From: Clostridia bacterium
Lineage (GTDB): Bacteria; Bacillota; Clostridia; Oscillospirales; Oscillospiraceae
Length of the DNA stretch: 7,609 nucleotides
Direction: 5' to 3'
Assembly (NCBI GenBank): GCA_003245395.1
Contig: QKDF01000049.1
Location: 1 to 7,609 of the forward strand
Shown: positions 1 through 6,069 of the stretch, in pieces
Numbering within the stretch: position 1 is the first letter of the stretch
Layout: each line of letters starts with the position of its first letter
The notes under the pieces: model-generated
Seen by the model: the letters and a program-made list of their open reading frames with translations, nothing else
Told to the model about the DNA's origin: nothing
The model's database searches: none
Made by a program: the position numbers and the translations under genes

Positions 1-2
1 AG

Positions 3-521
3 CTGGTAGAGCTGCGGGCGAAGAAGATCAATTTCTGTGTGCACTGCAATAAATGTCTGCGGGATCATTCTGACCGCTGCACGATCTATCAGGACGACAT
101 GACGCCGCTGTACGATAAGTTTTATCAGGCGGACGGAATCATCATCGCTTCTCCGGTGTATGAGATGAATCTGACGGCCCAGACGGCGGCGTTTATGGAT
201 CGGTTCCGCTCCGCCTGGCTGAAGGGAATCGAGCAGCCGGAGTTTTTCATGCGCAAGGTGGGCGCGGGAATTGCCGTGGGCGGAACCCGGAACGGCGGGC
301 AGGAGATGACGGTCAATGCCATCAACAACTTCTTTATTACCCAGGGGATGACCCTGTGCACCGGAGGAAACGGCATGTACACCGGAGCCATGCTGTGGAA
401 TCCCGGCGACGGCTCGACGCTGATGGATGACCCGGACGGGATGGAGAATGCGCGGATCCTGGGGAAAAAAGTTGCCATTATGGCGCGGATTATGAAGGAA
501 GCAAGCTTATGGAATCTGTAA
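3..521 (+). CDS. Iron-sulfur flavoprotein / NADPH-dependent FMN reductase family (5' end outside window)
   Basis: This is the C-terminal part of a flavodoxin-fold FMN protein; the reading frame is open from base 3, so the start lies upstream. Just inside the window is the cysteine pattern C-x2-C-x2-C-x7-C (in FCVHCNKCLRDHSDRC). This matches the compact [4Fe-4S] motif of archaeal and clostridial iron-sulfur flavoproteins (Isf). It is followed by the family's FMN-loop hallmark ASPVYEMNLTAQTAAFMDR and by GGTRNGGQE. Members move electrons between FMN and a [4Fe-4S] cluster in the cytosol. The stop overlaps the next gene by 13 bases, which implies translational coupling to the molybdenum hydroxylase. 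I infer that it takes electrons from that enzyme in place of a FAD subunit. A GTG at 39 is not the start, because coding similarity continues upstream of it. Family assignment is fairly sure; the physiological partner is inference. Confidence 0.85.
   Translation: MVELRAKKINFCVHCNKCLRDHSDRCTIYQDDMTPLYDKFYQADGIIIASPVYEMNLTAQTAAFMDRFRSAWLKGIEQPEFFMRKVGAGIAVGGTRNGGQEMTVNAINNFFITQGMTLCTGGNGMYTGAMLWNPGDGSTLMDDPDGMENARILGKKVAIMARIMKEASLWNL
495..501 (+). promoter_or_regulatory. Ribosome binding site for the 2Fe-2S subunit
   Basis: AAGGAAG sits 7 bases before the ATG at 509, inside the last codons of the flavoprotein gene. It supports the ATG as the true start and coupled translation of the two genes. 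Confidence 0.7.
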
Positions 522-979
522 CGCTGAACGTCAACGGGAAGGACTGCCCCGTCCAGGTGGAAAAGAACTGGACGCTGCTCTATGTGCTGCGGGAAGTGCT
601 GGATCTGACGGGAACCAAGTGCGGCTGCAGTACCAACGACTGCGGTGCCTGCCGTGTACTGGTGGACGGCGAGGCGAAAAATTCCTGCTGCCTGCTGGCG
701 CGCAATCTGCAGGGCTGCAGAATCGTGACCATCGAGGGAATTGCCCGGGGCGGAGAACTCCACCCCATTCAAAAGGCATTTATTGAGGCCGGTGCCGTGC
801 AATGCGGCTTTTGCACGCCGGGCATGATCATTTCGACAAAGGGACTGCTGGATCAGAATCCGGACCCCACAGAGGAGGAAATCCGCAAGGCGCTGGAGCA
901 CAACCTGTGCCGCTGCACCGGTTATGTAAAGATTGTGGAGGCGGTGCAGCTGGCGGCAAAGAGGCTCAGAGAGGAGTAA
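509..979 (+). CDS. Molybdenum hydroxylase (xanthine dehydrogenase family) 2Fe-2S subunit
   Basis: This 156-residue protein has the usual length for a CoxS/XdhC-type electron-transfer subunit. The N-terminal plant-ferredoxin-like domain carries the first [2Fe-2S] cluster motif, C40-x4-C45-x2-C48 with C60 or C61 (CGCSTNDCGACRVLVDG). The C-terminal helical domain carries the second, C99-x2-C102 (QCGFCTPGM) and C134-x-C136 (LCRCTGYVKI). Q98 before C99 is the conserved Gln that contacts the molybdopterin cofactor in this family. The protein relays electrons from the molybdenum site in the next gene's product toward an external acceptor. The S-T-N-D spacer replaces the more usual E-x-G-x of the first motif. 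The ATG follows a good ribosome site; the gene overlaps the flavoprotein by 13 bases and ends 6 bases before the large subunit. It is a separate subunit, not fused to a FAD domain. Confidence 0.95.
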   Translation: MESVTLNVNGKDCPVQVEKNWTLLYVLREVLDLTGTKCGCSTNDCGACRVLVDGEAKNSCCLLARNLQGCRIVTIEGIARGGELHPIQKAFIEAGAVQCGFCTPGMIISTKGLLDQNPDPTEEEIRKALEHNLCRCTGYVKIVEAVQLAAKRLREE

Positions 980-985
980 TCAACC

Positions 986-3256
986 GTGGATGCATTTGAA
1001 AACGGCGTGCTGGGGAAAGACACCCCTGTGCTGGACGCGAATTTGAAAGTGACGGGTCAGCTGAAATATGTGGACGATCTGAAGCTGCCGGGGATGCTTT
1101 GCGGAAAGATTTTGTTCAGCCCGTATGCCCACGCAAAAATCCTGTCTGTGGACGCTTCGGAGGCCGAGCGGCTGGAGGGCGTCCGCGCGGTGGTGTGGTA
1201 CAAGGATGCACCAGCCACGCGCTACAATGGAAACGGAGAGGACTCCGACATTCTGCCGTCCGAACTGGTGTTTGATCGGGAGGTGCGCTATGTGGGGGAC
1301 AAGGTGGCGGCTGTGGCCGCCGAGACGCCGGAGATTGCGGAGAAGGCGCTCCGGCTGATCCGGGTGACCTATGAGGAGCTGCCCTTTTATCTGGACCCCA
1401 GAGAAGCCGCCGCGCCGGGCGCCCTTGCGCTCCATGAGACGGGCAATATCATGGAGGAGGTCAAGTTGTCCGCCGGTGATCTGGAGAAGGGCTTTGCCGA
1501 GGCGGATGAAATTTTTGAGAGTGAATACGAAGTGCCCGCCATTTACCACGCGCCAATGGAACCCCACGTTTCGCTGTCGGTATACGGCGCGGATGGGAAG
1601 CTGACGATATACACCCCATCCCAGGATGTGTTCGGGAAGCGCAAAAACCTGGCGAAAATTTTCAGCCTGCCCATGAACCGGATTCGTGTGGTCAGCCCGG
1701 CCATGGGCGGTGGTTTCGGCGGGAAAATCGATTTGGTCACCGAACCGGTGGGTGCGCTGCTGGCGATGAAAACCGGCCGGCCGGTCAAAATCACCTATCG
1801 GCGCAGCGAGGACATCCAGTCCACCACCACCCGGCACGCGGAGCATATTATGATCCGAACCGGCGTAAAAAAGAGCGGGGAGATCACCGCCTGCGATTAT
1901 ACCGTTTACTTAAGCGCCGGGGCGCAGTCCGGCGCAACCATGAGCGTGGCCTGGGCGGCGGGCGGAAAGTTTTTCAAGCTGTTCAAAACTCCCAATCTGC
2001 GCTATCATGCCATTCCGGTTTATACCAACCGGGCTGTGGCGGGGGCCATGCGGGGCTTTGGCTCGCCGCAGCTGTTTTACGCCCTCAACAGCCAGTTCAA
2101 CACGATCGCGCAAAAGCTGGGAATGGATCTGTGCGCATTTGAAACCTTGAATTTCTTCGATCCCAATGACTGTGACCGCCGGGGCGAGCCGCTGGGCAAT
2201 CTGCAGGCGAAACGCTGCGTTGCCCGTGGAATGGAGCTGTTCGATTGGCAGTCTGCTCTGCGGGAACAGGAGGCGTCACGGCGGAATCCGGGGCGGTATC
2301 TGGTGGGCGTGGGCATGGCGGCGGCACCCCATGGCTCCAGCCTGTTCGGTGTGATGCCGGACACCTGCGGCGTGATGCTGAAAATGAACGAGGACGGCTC
2401 GCTGACCATGTTCACCGGTGTCAGTGATATGGGCAACGGCTCCAATACCATGCAGACAATGCTGATATCGGAAATTCTGGGGATTCCCATGGATCGGATC
2501 GCCTGCGTAAAAACCGACACGGAGACAACGCTGTTCGACGTGGGAGCCTACGCCAGCCGGGGTACCTACGTGGGTGGAGGCGCGGCGGTCAAGGCGGCCA
2601 AAAGCATGCGTACCAGGATTTTGCGGGAAGCGGCCGAGCTGATGGGTCTGGAACGCAGGCAGCTGTGCCTGCGGGACAACTGCGTCGCCGACCGGCACAA
2701 TCCGGAGCGATTCGTCACCATGGCGCAGATTGCGGAGCACGCCCACCAAAAAGAACGGGATATCTGCGTCTCCGGTGTGTTCGGGACAAAGGCCGCTCCG
2801 ATCTCGGCAGGGGCGCATTTTGCACAGGTGCTGGTGGATCGGGAGACGGGCGAGGTGACGGTTACCCGCTATGCTGCGGTTCATGACGTGGGAAAGCCGC
2901 TCAACCCTCTCGCGCTGGAGGGACAGGTTCATGGCGGCATTCAGATGGGCTTGGGCTATGCGCTGTCAGAGGGTATCCGGCTGGATGAAAAGGGCCGGGT
3001 GCAAGGGACGCGGCTGCGGGACTGCCATTTGTTCACCGCACCGCAGATGCCCCGGATTCAAGTGGAGTTTTTGGACAGTAATGAGAAAACAGGGCCTTAC
3101 GGGGCCAAGAGCGTGGGAGAATGCGCCACCGTTCCCTCCGCGGCAGCGGTGGCCAATGCTGTCAGCAATGCGGTGGGTTATGCGTTCCGGACGCTGCCCA
3201 TTCGGAAGGAAGAGATTCTGTGTCATGTAAAGCCATTCGAAACGCCCGGATTATAA
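986..3256 (+). CDS. Molybdopterin-binding catalytic subunit of a xanthine dehydrogenase-family hydroxylase
   Basis: This 756-residue protein is full length for the family. It has an aldehyde oxidase/xanthine dehydrogenase a/b hammerhead domain (about residues 20-130) followed by two molybdopterin-binding domains (about 140-390 and 405-700). Visible signatures are HAPMEPH, Q213 (equivalent by spacing to bovine XDH Gln767), GGGFGGK at 241-247, AMRGFGSPQ at 354-362 (R356/F358 match bovine Arg912/Phe914) and GAKSVGECA with the catalytic base E712 (bovine Glu1261). The expected reaction is water-derived hydroxylation of a carbon next to nitrogen in a heterocycle, or of an aldehyde. Bovine Glu802 corresponds to I248, and by ungapped counting from R356 bovine Arg880 corresponds to A324. 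Both purine-anchoring residues are therefore missing and xanthine is doubtful. The GTG start is supported by AGGAG at 972-976 with 9-base spacing. The next gene begins inside its 3' end. Confidence 0.94.
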   Translation: MDAFENGVLGKDTPVLDANLKVTGQLKYVDDLKLPGMLCGKILFSPYAHAKILSVDASEAERLEGVRAVVWYKDAPATRYNGNGEDSDILPSELVFDREVRYVGDKVAAVAAETPEIAEKALRLIRVTYEELPFYLDPREAAAPGALALHETGNIMEEVKLSAGDLEKGFAEADEIFESEYEVPAIYHAPMEPHVSLSVYGADGKLTIYTPSQDVFGKRKNLAKIFSLPMNRIRVVSPAMGGGFGGKIDLVTEPVGALLAMKTGRPVKITYRRSEDIQSTTTRHAEHIMIRTGVKKSGEITACDYTVYLSAGAQSGATMSVAWAAGGKFFKLFKTPNLRYHAIPVYTNRAVAGAMRGFGSPQLFYALNSQFNTIAQKLGMDLCAFETLNFFDPNDCDRRGEPLGNLQAKRCVARGMELFDWQSALREQEASRRNPGRYLVGVGMAAAPHGSSLFGVMPDTCGVMLKMNEDGSLTMFTGVSDMGNGSNTMQTMLISEILGIPMDRIACVKTDTETTLFDVGAYASRGTYVGGGAAVKAAKSMRTRILREAAELMGLERRQLCLRDNCVADRHNPERFVTMAQIAEHAHQKERDICVSGVFGTKAAPISAGAHFAQVLVDRETGEVTVTRYAAVHDVGKPLNPLALEGQVHGGIQMGLGYALSEGIRLDEKGRVQGTRLRDCHLFTAPQMPRIQVEFLDSNEKTGPYGAKSVGECATVPSAAAVANAVSNAVGYAFRTLPIRKEEILCHVKPFETPGL
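3206..3214 (+). promoter_or_regulatory. Ribosome binding site deciding the amidohydrolase start
   Basis: AAGGAAGAG lies inside the end of the large-subunit gene, with the AAGGA core 9 bases before the GTG at 3220. It selects that GTG over the in-frame ATG at 3121. The ATG would add 33 residues that are only an out-of-frame reading of the conserved hydroxylase C-terminus. Confidence 0.75.
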
Positions 3257-4578
3257 CTCCCACCGGAGAGGTTCGGGGCGCGGTCGTCTACGACGAGGTG
3301 ACCGGAACGATCACGGCGGTTTTGGATCAGAAGACCGCAGGCGAACTGGGTGCCCTGCCGACGGACTGTCTCGACGCCAGGGGCGGCTATGTCGTTCCCG
3401 GCGGCGTGGACGGTCATGTGCACCTGGGGGGATTCGGTGAAATTTCCATTGCAGACGATTTTTACCAGGGCTCCCGGGCGGCACTGGCAGGCGGAACCAC
3501 GACAGTGGTGGACTTCTGCGAACCCAAGCCGGACGAAAGTGCCGCCCACTGCATCGCCGTGCGCAAGCAGGAGGCGCAAAACTCCGCGGCGGACTATGCG
3601 TTTCATTTTGTGCTTTCCGAAGAGTACCGGGAACAGCTGGCGAATATTGATGCGATTTACGCCGAGGGCATTCGCAATTTCAAACTCTTTACCATCTACG
3701 AAAATACCACGCTCTCCATGGAGAACATCCGGGAGATTTTTCACTTTTTTTCCGCCAGGGGAGAGCGCCCGCCATTTCTGATCCACGCCGAAGAGCCGGA
3801 GGAGATTGCACGCCTGCGGGCGGAGCAAAACGAGCACAGCGCGGATATGCGCCTGCTGGCGGCGACACGGCCGGCACACACTGAAATCTGTATGGTGCGG
3901 GCGCTGCGTCAAGCCGCGCTTGAGACGGGGATGCGGGTTTGCATTGCCCACACCACCACGGCGGGAGCGGTGGAGGAAAAGCGCGGGGATACATCGGACT
4001 TCCTGCTGGAGACCTGTCCGCATTATCTGGCTTTTACAGAGGAAAAACTTGTGGGGGAGAGCGGTGCGCTGTACATCATGACTCCGCCTCTGCGAACGGA
4101 AGGAGACCGGCTTGCTCTGTGGGAGGGTATGAAGGACGGCAGGATTGCCATGCTTTCCACTGACCACTGCCCGTATCATCGAGCGGATAAACTGGGCAGA
4201 GGGTTTACCCGGGTGCCCTGCGGCGTAGACGGAATCCAGACACGGATGCTGTACCTGTTTTCGGAAGGTGTTCTCCGACGCGGCATGAGCTTGCGCCGGT
4301 ACGTAGAGCTGACGTCGGAAAACGCGGCAAAATTCTATGGACTCTATCCCCGCAAGGGCTGTATTCAGCCCGGCAGCGACGCCGATCTGGTGGTGCTGGA
4401 GTCTGATGGCCTTACCCAATGGAATCTGGAGCGCTGTGAGGGAAGCGTCGATTATACGATTTATAACGGGATGACCTTCCAAGGTGAAATTGCCGCTGTG
4501 GTGCGGCGGGGAAAGACCGTATACGACGAGGAGCGGCTGAATGCGCCGAAGGGGTCCGGGCAGTTTCTCAGTCTGTAA
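3220..4578 (+). CDS. Hydantoinase/dihydropyrimidinase-family cyclic amidohydrolase
   Basis: With the GTG start this protein is 452 residues, typical for D-hydantoinases and dihydropyrimidinases, which hydrolyse cyclic amide or imide bonds using two zinc ions. The metal site is complete: H66-x-H68 (GGVDGHVHL), the lysine that is carboxylated in this family K155 (NFKLFTIY), H189 (LIHAEEPEE), H244 (AHTTTAG) and D315 (LSTDHCPYH). Y160, five residues after the lysine, matches the catalytic tyrosine. Two substrate-pocket positions differ from the common pattern: T288 replaces Ser in the S-P-P-L-R loop, and C334 replaces Asn in P-N-G. The gene overlaps the large subunit by 37 bases in another frame, so it is co-translated. 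Its position suggests ring opening of the hydroxylase product. Allantoinase or phenylhydantoinase activities are alternatives. Family is certain; substrate is unknown. Confidence 0.93.
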   Translation: MSCKAIRNARIITPTGEVRGAVVYDEVTGTITAVLDQKTAGELGALPTDCLDARGGYVVPGGVDGHVHLGGFGEISIADDFYQGSRAALAGGTTTVVDFCEPKPDESAAHCIAVRKQEAQNSAADYAFHFVLSEEYREQLANIDAIYAEGIRNFKLFTIYENTTLSMENIREIFHFFSARGERPPFLIHAEEPEEIARLRAEQNEHSADMRLLAATRPAHTEICMVRALRQAALETGMRVCIAHTTTAGAVEEKRGDTSDFLLETCPHYLAFTEEKLVGESGALYIMTPPLRTEGDRLALWEGMKDGRIAMLSTDHCPYHRADKLGRGFTRVPCGVDGIQTRMLYLFSEGVLRRGMSLRRYVELTSENAAKFYGLYPRKGCIQPGSDADLVVLESDGLTQWNLERCEGSVDYTIYNGMTFQGEIAAVVRRGKTVYDEERLNAPKGSGQFLSL

Positions 4579-4582
4579 CATA

Positions 4583-4590
4583 AGAAGGGG
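4583..4590 (+). promoter_or_regulatory. Ribosome binding site of the M19 dipeptidase gene
   Basis: AGAAGGGG sits 6 bases before the ATG at 4597 in an 18-base gap after the amidohydrolase stop. It fixes the start. No promoter or terminator fits in the gap, so the gene belongs to the same transcript. Confidence 0.65.
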
Positions 4591-4596
4591 CGAAGC

Positions 4597-5535
4597 ATGA
4601 ATTATTTTGATGCGCATGCGGATACGCTTACAGAAATCCAAAAGGTCGGGGATACTCTTGCGAAGAACACCTGCGATCTGGATTTGGAACGGGTACGTAC
4701 CTTTGCCGGAAGCTACGGGCAGGTGTTTGCGCTTTGGACGGATCGAAAGCGGCTGCAGGCTCCGCTGGAAGAAGAATTCCGGGGGATATACGACCGGGCA
4801 ATATCGCTCCTGACCGAACAGAGTGAGCGGGTATGCCTTTGCCAGAAGCAGGATGACTTACAAACTGCGCTGTCGCAAGGGAAAACGGCGGCGCTGCTGG
4901 CAATGGAGGATCTTTCCCTGATGGGCGGCAAAGCCGAGCAGATTCGGCAGCTGGGGTTTACTTCTGCCATGCTGACATGGAATTATGAAAATGAGTACGG
5001 GTACGGAGCCGCCTGCAACCAGGATGGAAAACTGAAGGAGAAAGGACGCGAGATGGTGAAACGCCTTCTGGAACAGCAGATTGTTCTGGACGTTTCCCAC
5101 CTGTCTGACGGCGGGGTCGAGGATCTTTTTCAGATGACCGACCGGCCCGTGATCGCGTCCCATTCGGATGTCAGGGAGCTGTGTGACCGGCCGAGAAATC
5201 TTAGGCGCGATCACATTCAGGAAATCATCCGACGCGGTGGAATCATCGGTATGAACCTGTTTCGTCCGTTCCTCGGAAGCGGATCGCATGTGGGGATGGA
5301 TGATCTGCTCCGGCACATGGATTATATTTTGGAACTAGGCGGAGAGAATACCTTGGTGATGGGAACAGACCTGGATGGCTGCGATAAGCTGTTTCCGGAT
5401 AAAATCGTCGGTGTGGAGTCTGTTCCGGCTATGGCCGCGGCAATGAGAAAAAGTGGCTTTGGCGAGACTCTTACGGAAAAAATCCTGTTCCGCAATGCAT
5501 TGAATTTTTGGGATCAAAACCTGCCTGCGGAATAA
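4597..5535 (+). CDS. Membrane dipeptidase (peptidase family M19)
   Basis: This 312-residue protein has the M19 (renal dipeptidase) fold, a two-zinc amidohydrolase-like barrel that cleaves dipeptides, including D-residue and dehydropeptide substrates. Expected ligands are visible: H7-x-D9 (FDAHADTL), bridging E104 (AMEDL), H168 (DVSHLSD) and H189 (IASHSD). R200 in RPRNLRRDHI matches the carboxylate-binding Arg, and D258/D260 in GTDLDG include the catalytic Asp. There is no signal peptide or membrane segment, so it is cytosolic despite the family name, as is usual for bacterial members. It closes the operon 18 bases after the amidohydrolase. I infer that it may cleave the opened, N-acyl amino acid- or dipeptide-like product. 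A general peptide-scavenging role is the alternative. Base composition drifts toward A/T relative to the hydroxylase genes. Confidence 0.93.
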   Translation: MNYFDAHADTLTEIQKVGDTLAKNTCDLDLERVRTFAGSYGQVFALWTDRKRLQAPLEEEFRGIYDRAISLLTEQSERVCLCQKQDDLQTALSQGKTAALLAMEDLSLMGGKAEQIRQLGFTSAMLTWNYENEYGYGAACNQDGKLKEKGREMVKRLLEQQIVLDVSHLSDGGVEDLFQMTDRPVIASHSDVRELCDRPRNLRRDHIQEIIRRGGIIGMNLFRPFLGSGSHVGMDDLLRHMDYILELGGENTLVMGTDLDGCDKLFPDKIVGVESVPAMAAAMRKSGFGETLTEKILFRNALNFWDQNLPAE

Positions 5536-5651
5536 CAGGACAAACGCACATGTGAAAAATGACAAGGTTGATATGGCTCGCAGCGCATATGATAATAGAC
5601 TGGTCAAAACTCCGAATCATTTTTGATAGAATAAAGAGGAAATATTTCATA

Positions 5652-5680
5652 TTGACAAAATTTGTTTTGGCACATATACT
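5652..5680 (+). promoter_or_regulatory. Sigma-A-type promoter of the ArsR-like operon
   Basis: A perfect -35 box TTGACA (5652-5657) is separated by 17 bases from TATACT (5675-5680), one mismatch from the -10 consensus. Transcription should start near 5687, directly at the operator-like repeat. The 116 bases between the dipeptidase stop and this promoter are A/T-rich and hold no gene. They contain the palindrome GAAATATTTC (5639-5648) just upstream of the -35 box. Confidence 0.85.
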
Positions 5681-5688
5681 AATGACGT

Positions 5689-5704
5689 ATCAAATAATGT
5701 TGAT
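5689..5704 (+). promoter_or_regulatory. ArsR-type operator 1 (ATCAA-N6-TTGAT)
   Basis: ATCAAATAATGTTGAT is a perfect 5-bp inverted repeat around a 6-base centre. It lies at the predicted transcription start and ends 2 bases before the ribosome site of the repressor gene. ATCAA/TTGAT half-sites of this kind are what I recall for ArsR-family repressors of Gram-positive bacteria. Binding here would block initiation, giving autoregulation. The same repeat with the same spacing recurs at 6070. Confidence 0.8.
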
Positions 5705-5706
5705 GT

Positions 5707-5715
5707 GAGGTGATC
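5707..5715 (+). promoter_or_regulatory. Strong ribosome binding site deciding a TTG start
   Basis: GAGGTGATC is complementary to the 3' end of Firmicutes 16S rRNA over all nine bases. It sits just before the TTG at 5718. There is an in-frame stop at 5706-5708 and no other usable start upstream of the conserved region, so the TTG is the start. Confidence 0.8.
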
Positions 5716-5717
5716 GC

Positions 5718-6032
5718 TTGGCAACTGCTTATGAGGAGCATGCAAGGGTGTTCAAAGCATTCTGCGATGAAAAACGTTTAAGAATACTTGAGCTTTTACG
5801 CGGCGGTGAAAAATGCGCCTGCGTTTTGCTGGAGCAGCTGGATCTGGGCCAGTCAGGTCTGTCCTACCACATGAAGATTTTGGTAGAATCAGGTATTGTA
5901 GAGAGTCGGCAGGAAGGCAAATGGACGCATTACAAAATCAGTGAAAAAGGCAGTGCCTATGCCAGTGCTTTACTGAAGAGCCTGACAACGCCAAACACGG
6001 TTATAGAAGAGGATGTCTGCTGTAAATTATAA
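5718..6032 (+). CDS. ArsR/SmtB-family metalloregulatory repressor
   Basis: This 104-residue winged-helix DNA-binding protein has the usual size for ArsR. The N-terminal FKAFCDEKRLRILELLRGGE stretch is family-typical. The recognition helix region is about residues 44-60 (LGQSGLSYHMKILVESG), followed by the wing RQEGKWTHYKIS. The sensor candidates are C33-x-C35 (EKCACVLLEQ), at the place of the CVC motif of As(III)-sensing ArsR proteins, and a C-terminal C101-C102 pair three residues from the end; C16 is also near. Metal or metalloid binding would release it from ATCAA-N6-TTGAT sites at 5689 and 6070. It is the first gene of an operon with an ArsP-family permease. As(III) or a trivalent organoarsenical is the likely inducer, but another thiophilic metal is possible. 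Confidence 0.92.
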   Translation: MATAYEEHARVFKAFCDEKRLRILELLRGGEKCACVLLEQLDLGQSGLSYHMKILVESGIVESRQEGKWTHYKISEKGSAYASALLKSLTTPNTVIEEDVCCKL

Positions 6033-6059
6033 AAGCCATCGTGCAGATGGCTTTTATAA
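6027..6059 (+). terminator. Perfect 14-bp hairpin, attenuator-like terminator between repressor and permease
   Basis: TTATAAAAGCCATC (6027-6040), a 5-base loop GTGCA, and GATGGCTTTTATAA (6046-6059) form a perfect stem. It begins at the repressor stop codon. The descending arm contains only four consecutive T, followed by ATAAA, so as a factor-independent terminator it is probably partial. It could lower expression of the downstream genes, stabilise the 3' end of a short repressor transcript, or work in the opposite direction, since the structure is symmetric. Confidence 0.65.
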
Positions 6060-6069
6060 AGCAGAAAAT

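Noticed and set aside
980..1846. Minus-strand open frame opposite the hydroxylase large subunit
   Set aside because: The composition is Arg/His-rich shadow-like, no motif is visible, and the plus strand carries clear family signatures across the same bases. The minus-strand frames at 125-901, 2276-2932 and 6632-7558 fail for the same reason.
3121..3219. ATG at 3121 as the amidohydrolase start
   Set aside because: The extra 33 residues are an out-of-frame reading of the conserved hydroxylase C-terminus. The GTG at 3220 has a well-spaced ribosome site and gives the family's usual N-terminus.
986..3256. Calling the hydroxylase a xanthine dehydrogenase with a purine gene symbol
   Set aside because: The two purine-anchoring charged residues are absent and no other purine genes are visible, so only the family-level name is supported.
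3223..4641. Long minus-strand open frame opposite the amidohydrolase gene (472 codons)
   Set aside because: It is a shadow of a GC-rich gene. Its translation shows no recognisable domain, while the plus strand has a complete metal site and ribosome site.
5547..5554. CACATGTG palindrome
   Set aside because: An 8-base palindrome is expected by chance at this scale and has no positional link to a promoter or gene start.
5571..5590. Possible terminator hairpin after the dipeptidase (ATATGGCT/AGCGCATAT)
   Set aside because: The stem needs a bulged G and a 3-base loop, and no T-run follows. It is not a credible factor-independent terminator.
5616..5627. ATCATTTTTGAT as a third ArsR operator
   Set aside because: The half-sites are only four bases (ATCA/TGAT) with 4-base spacing, unlike the two ATCAA-N6-TTGAT sites, and it lies well upstream of the promoter.
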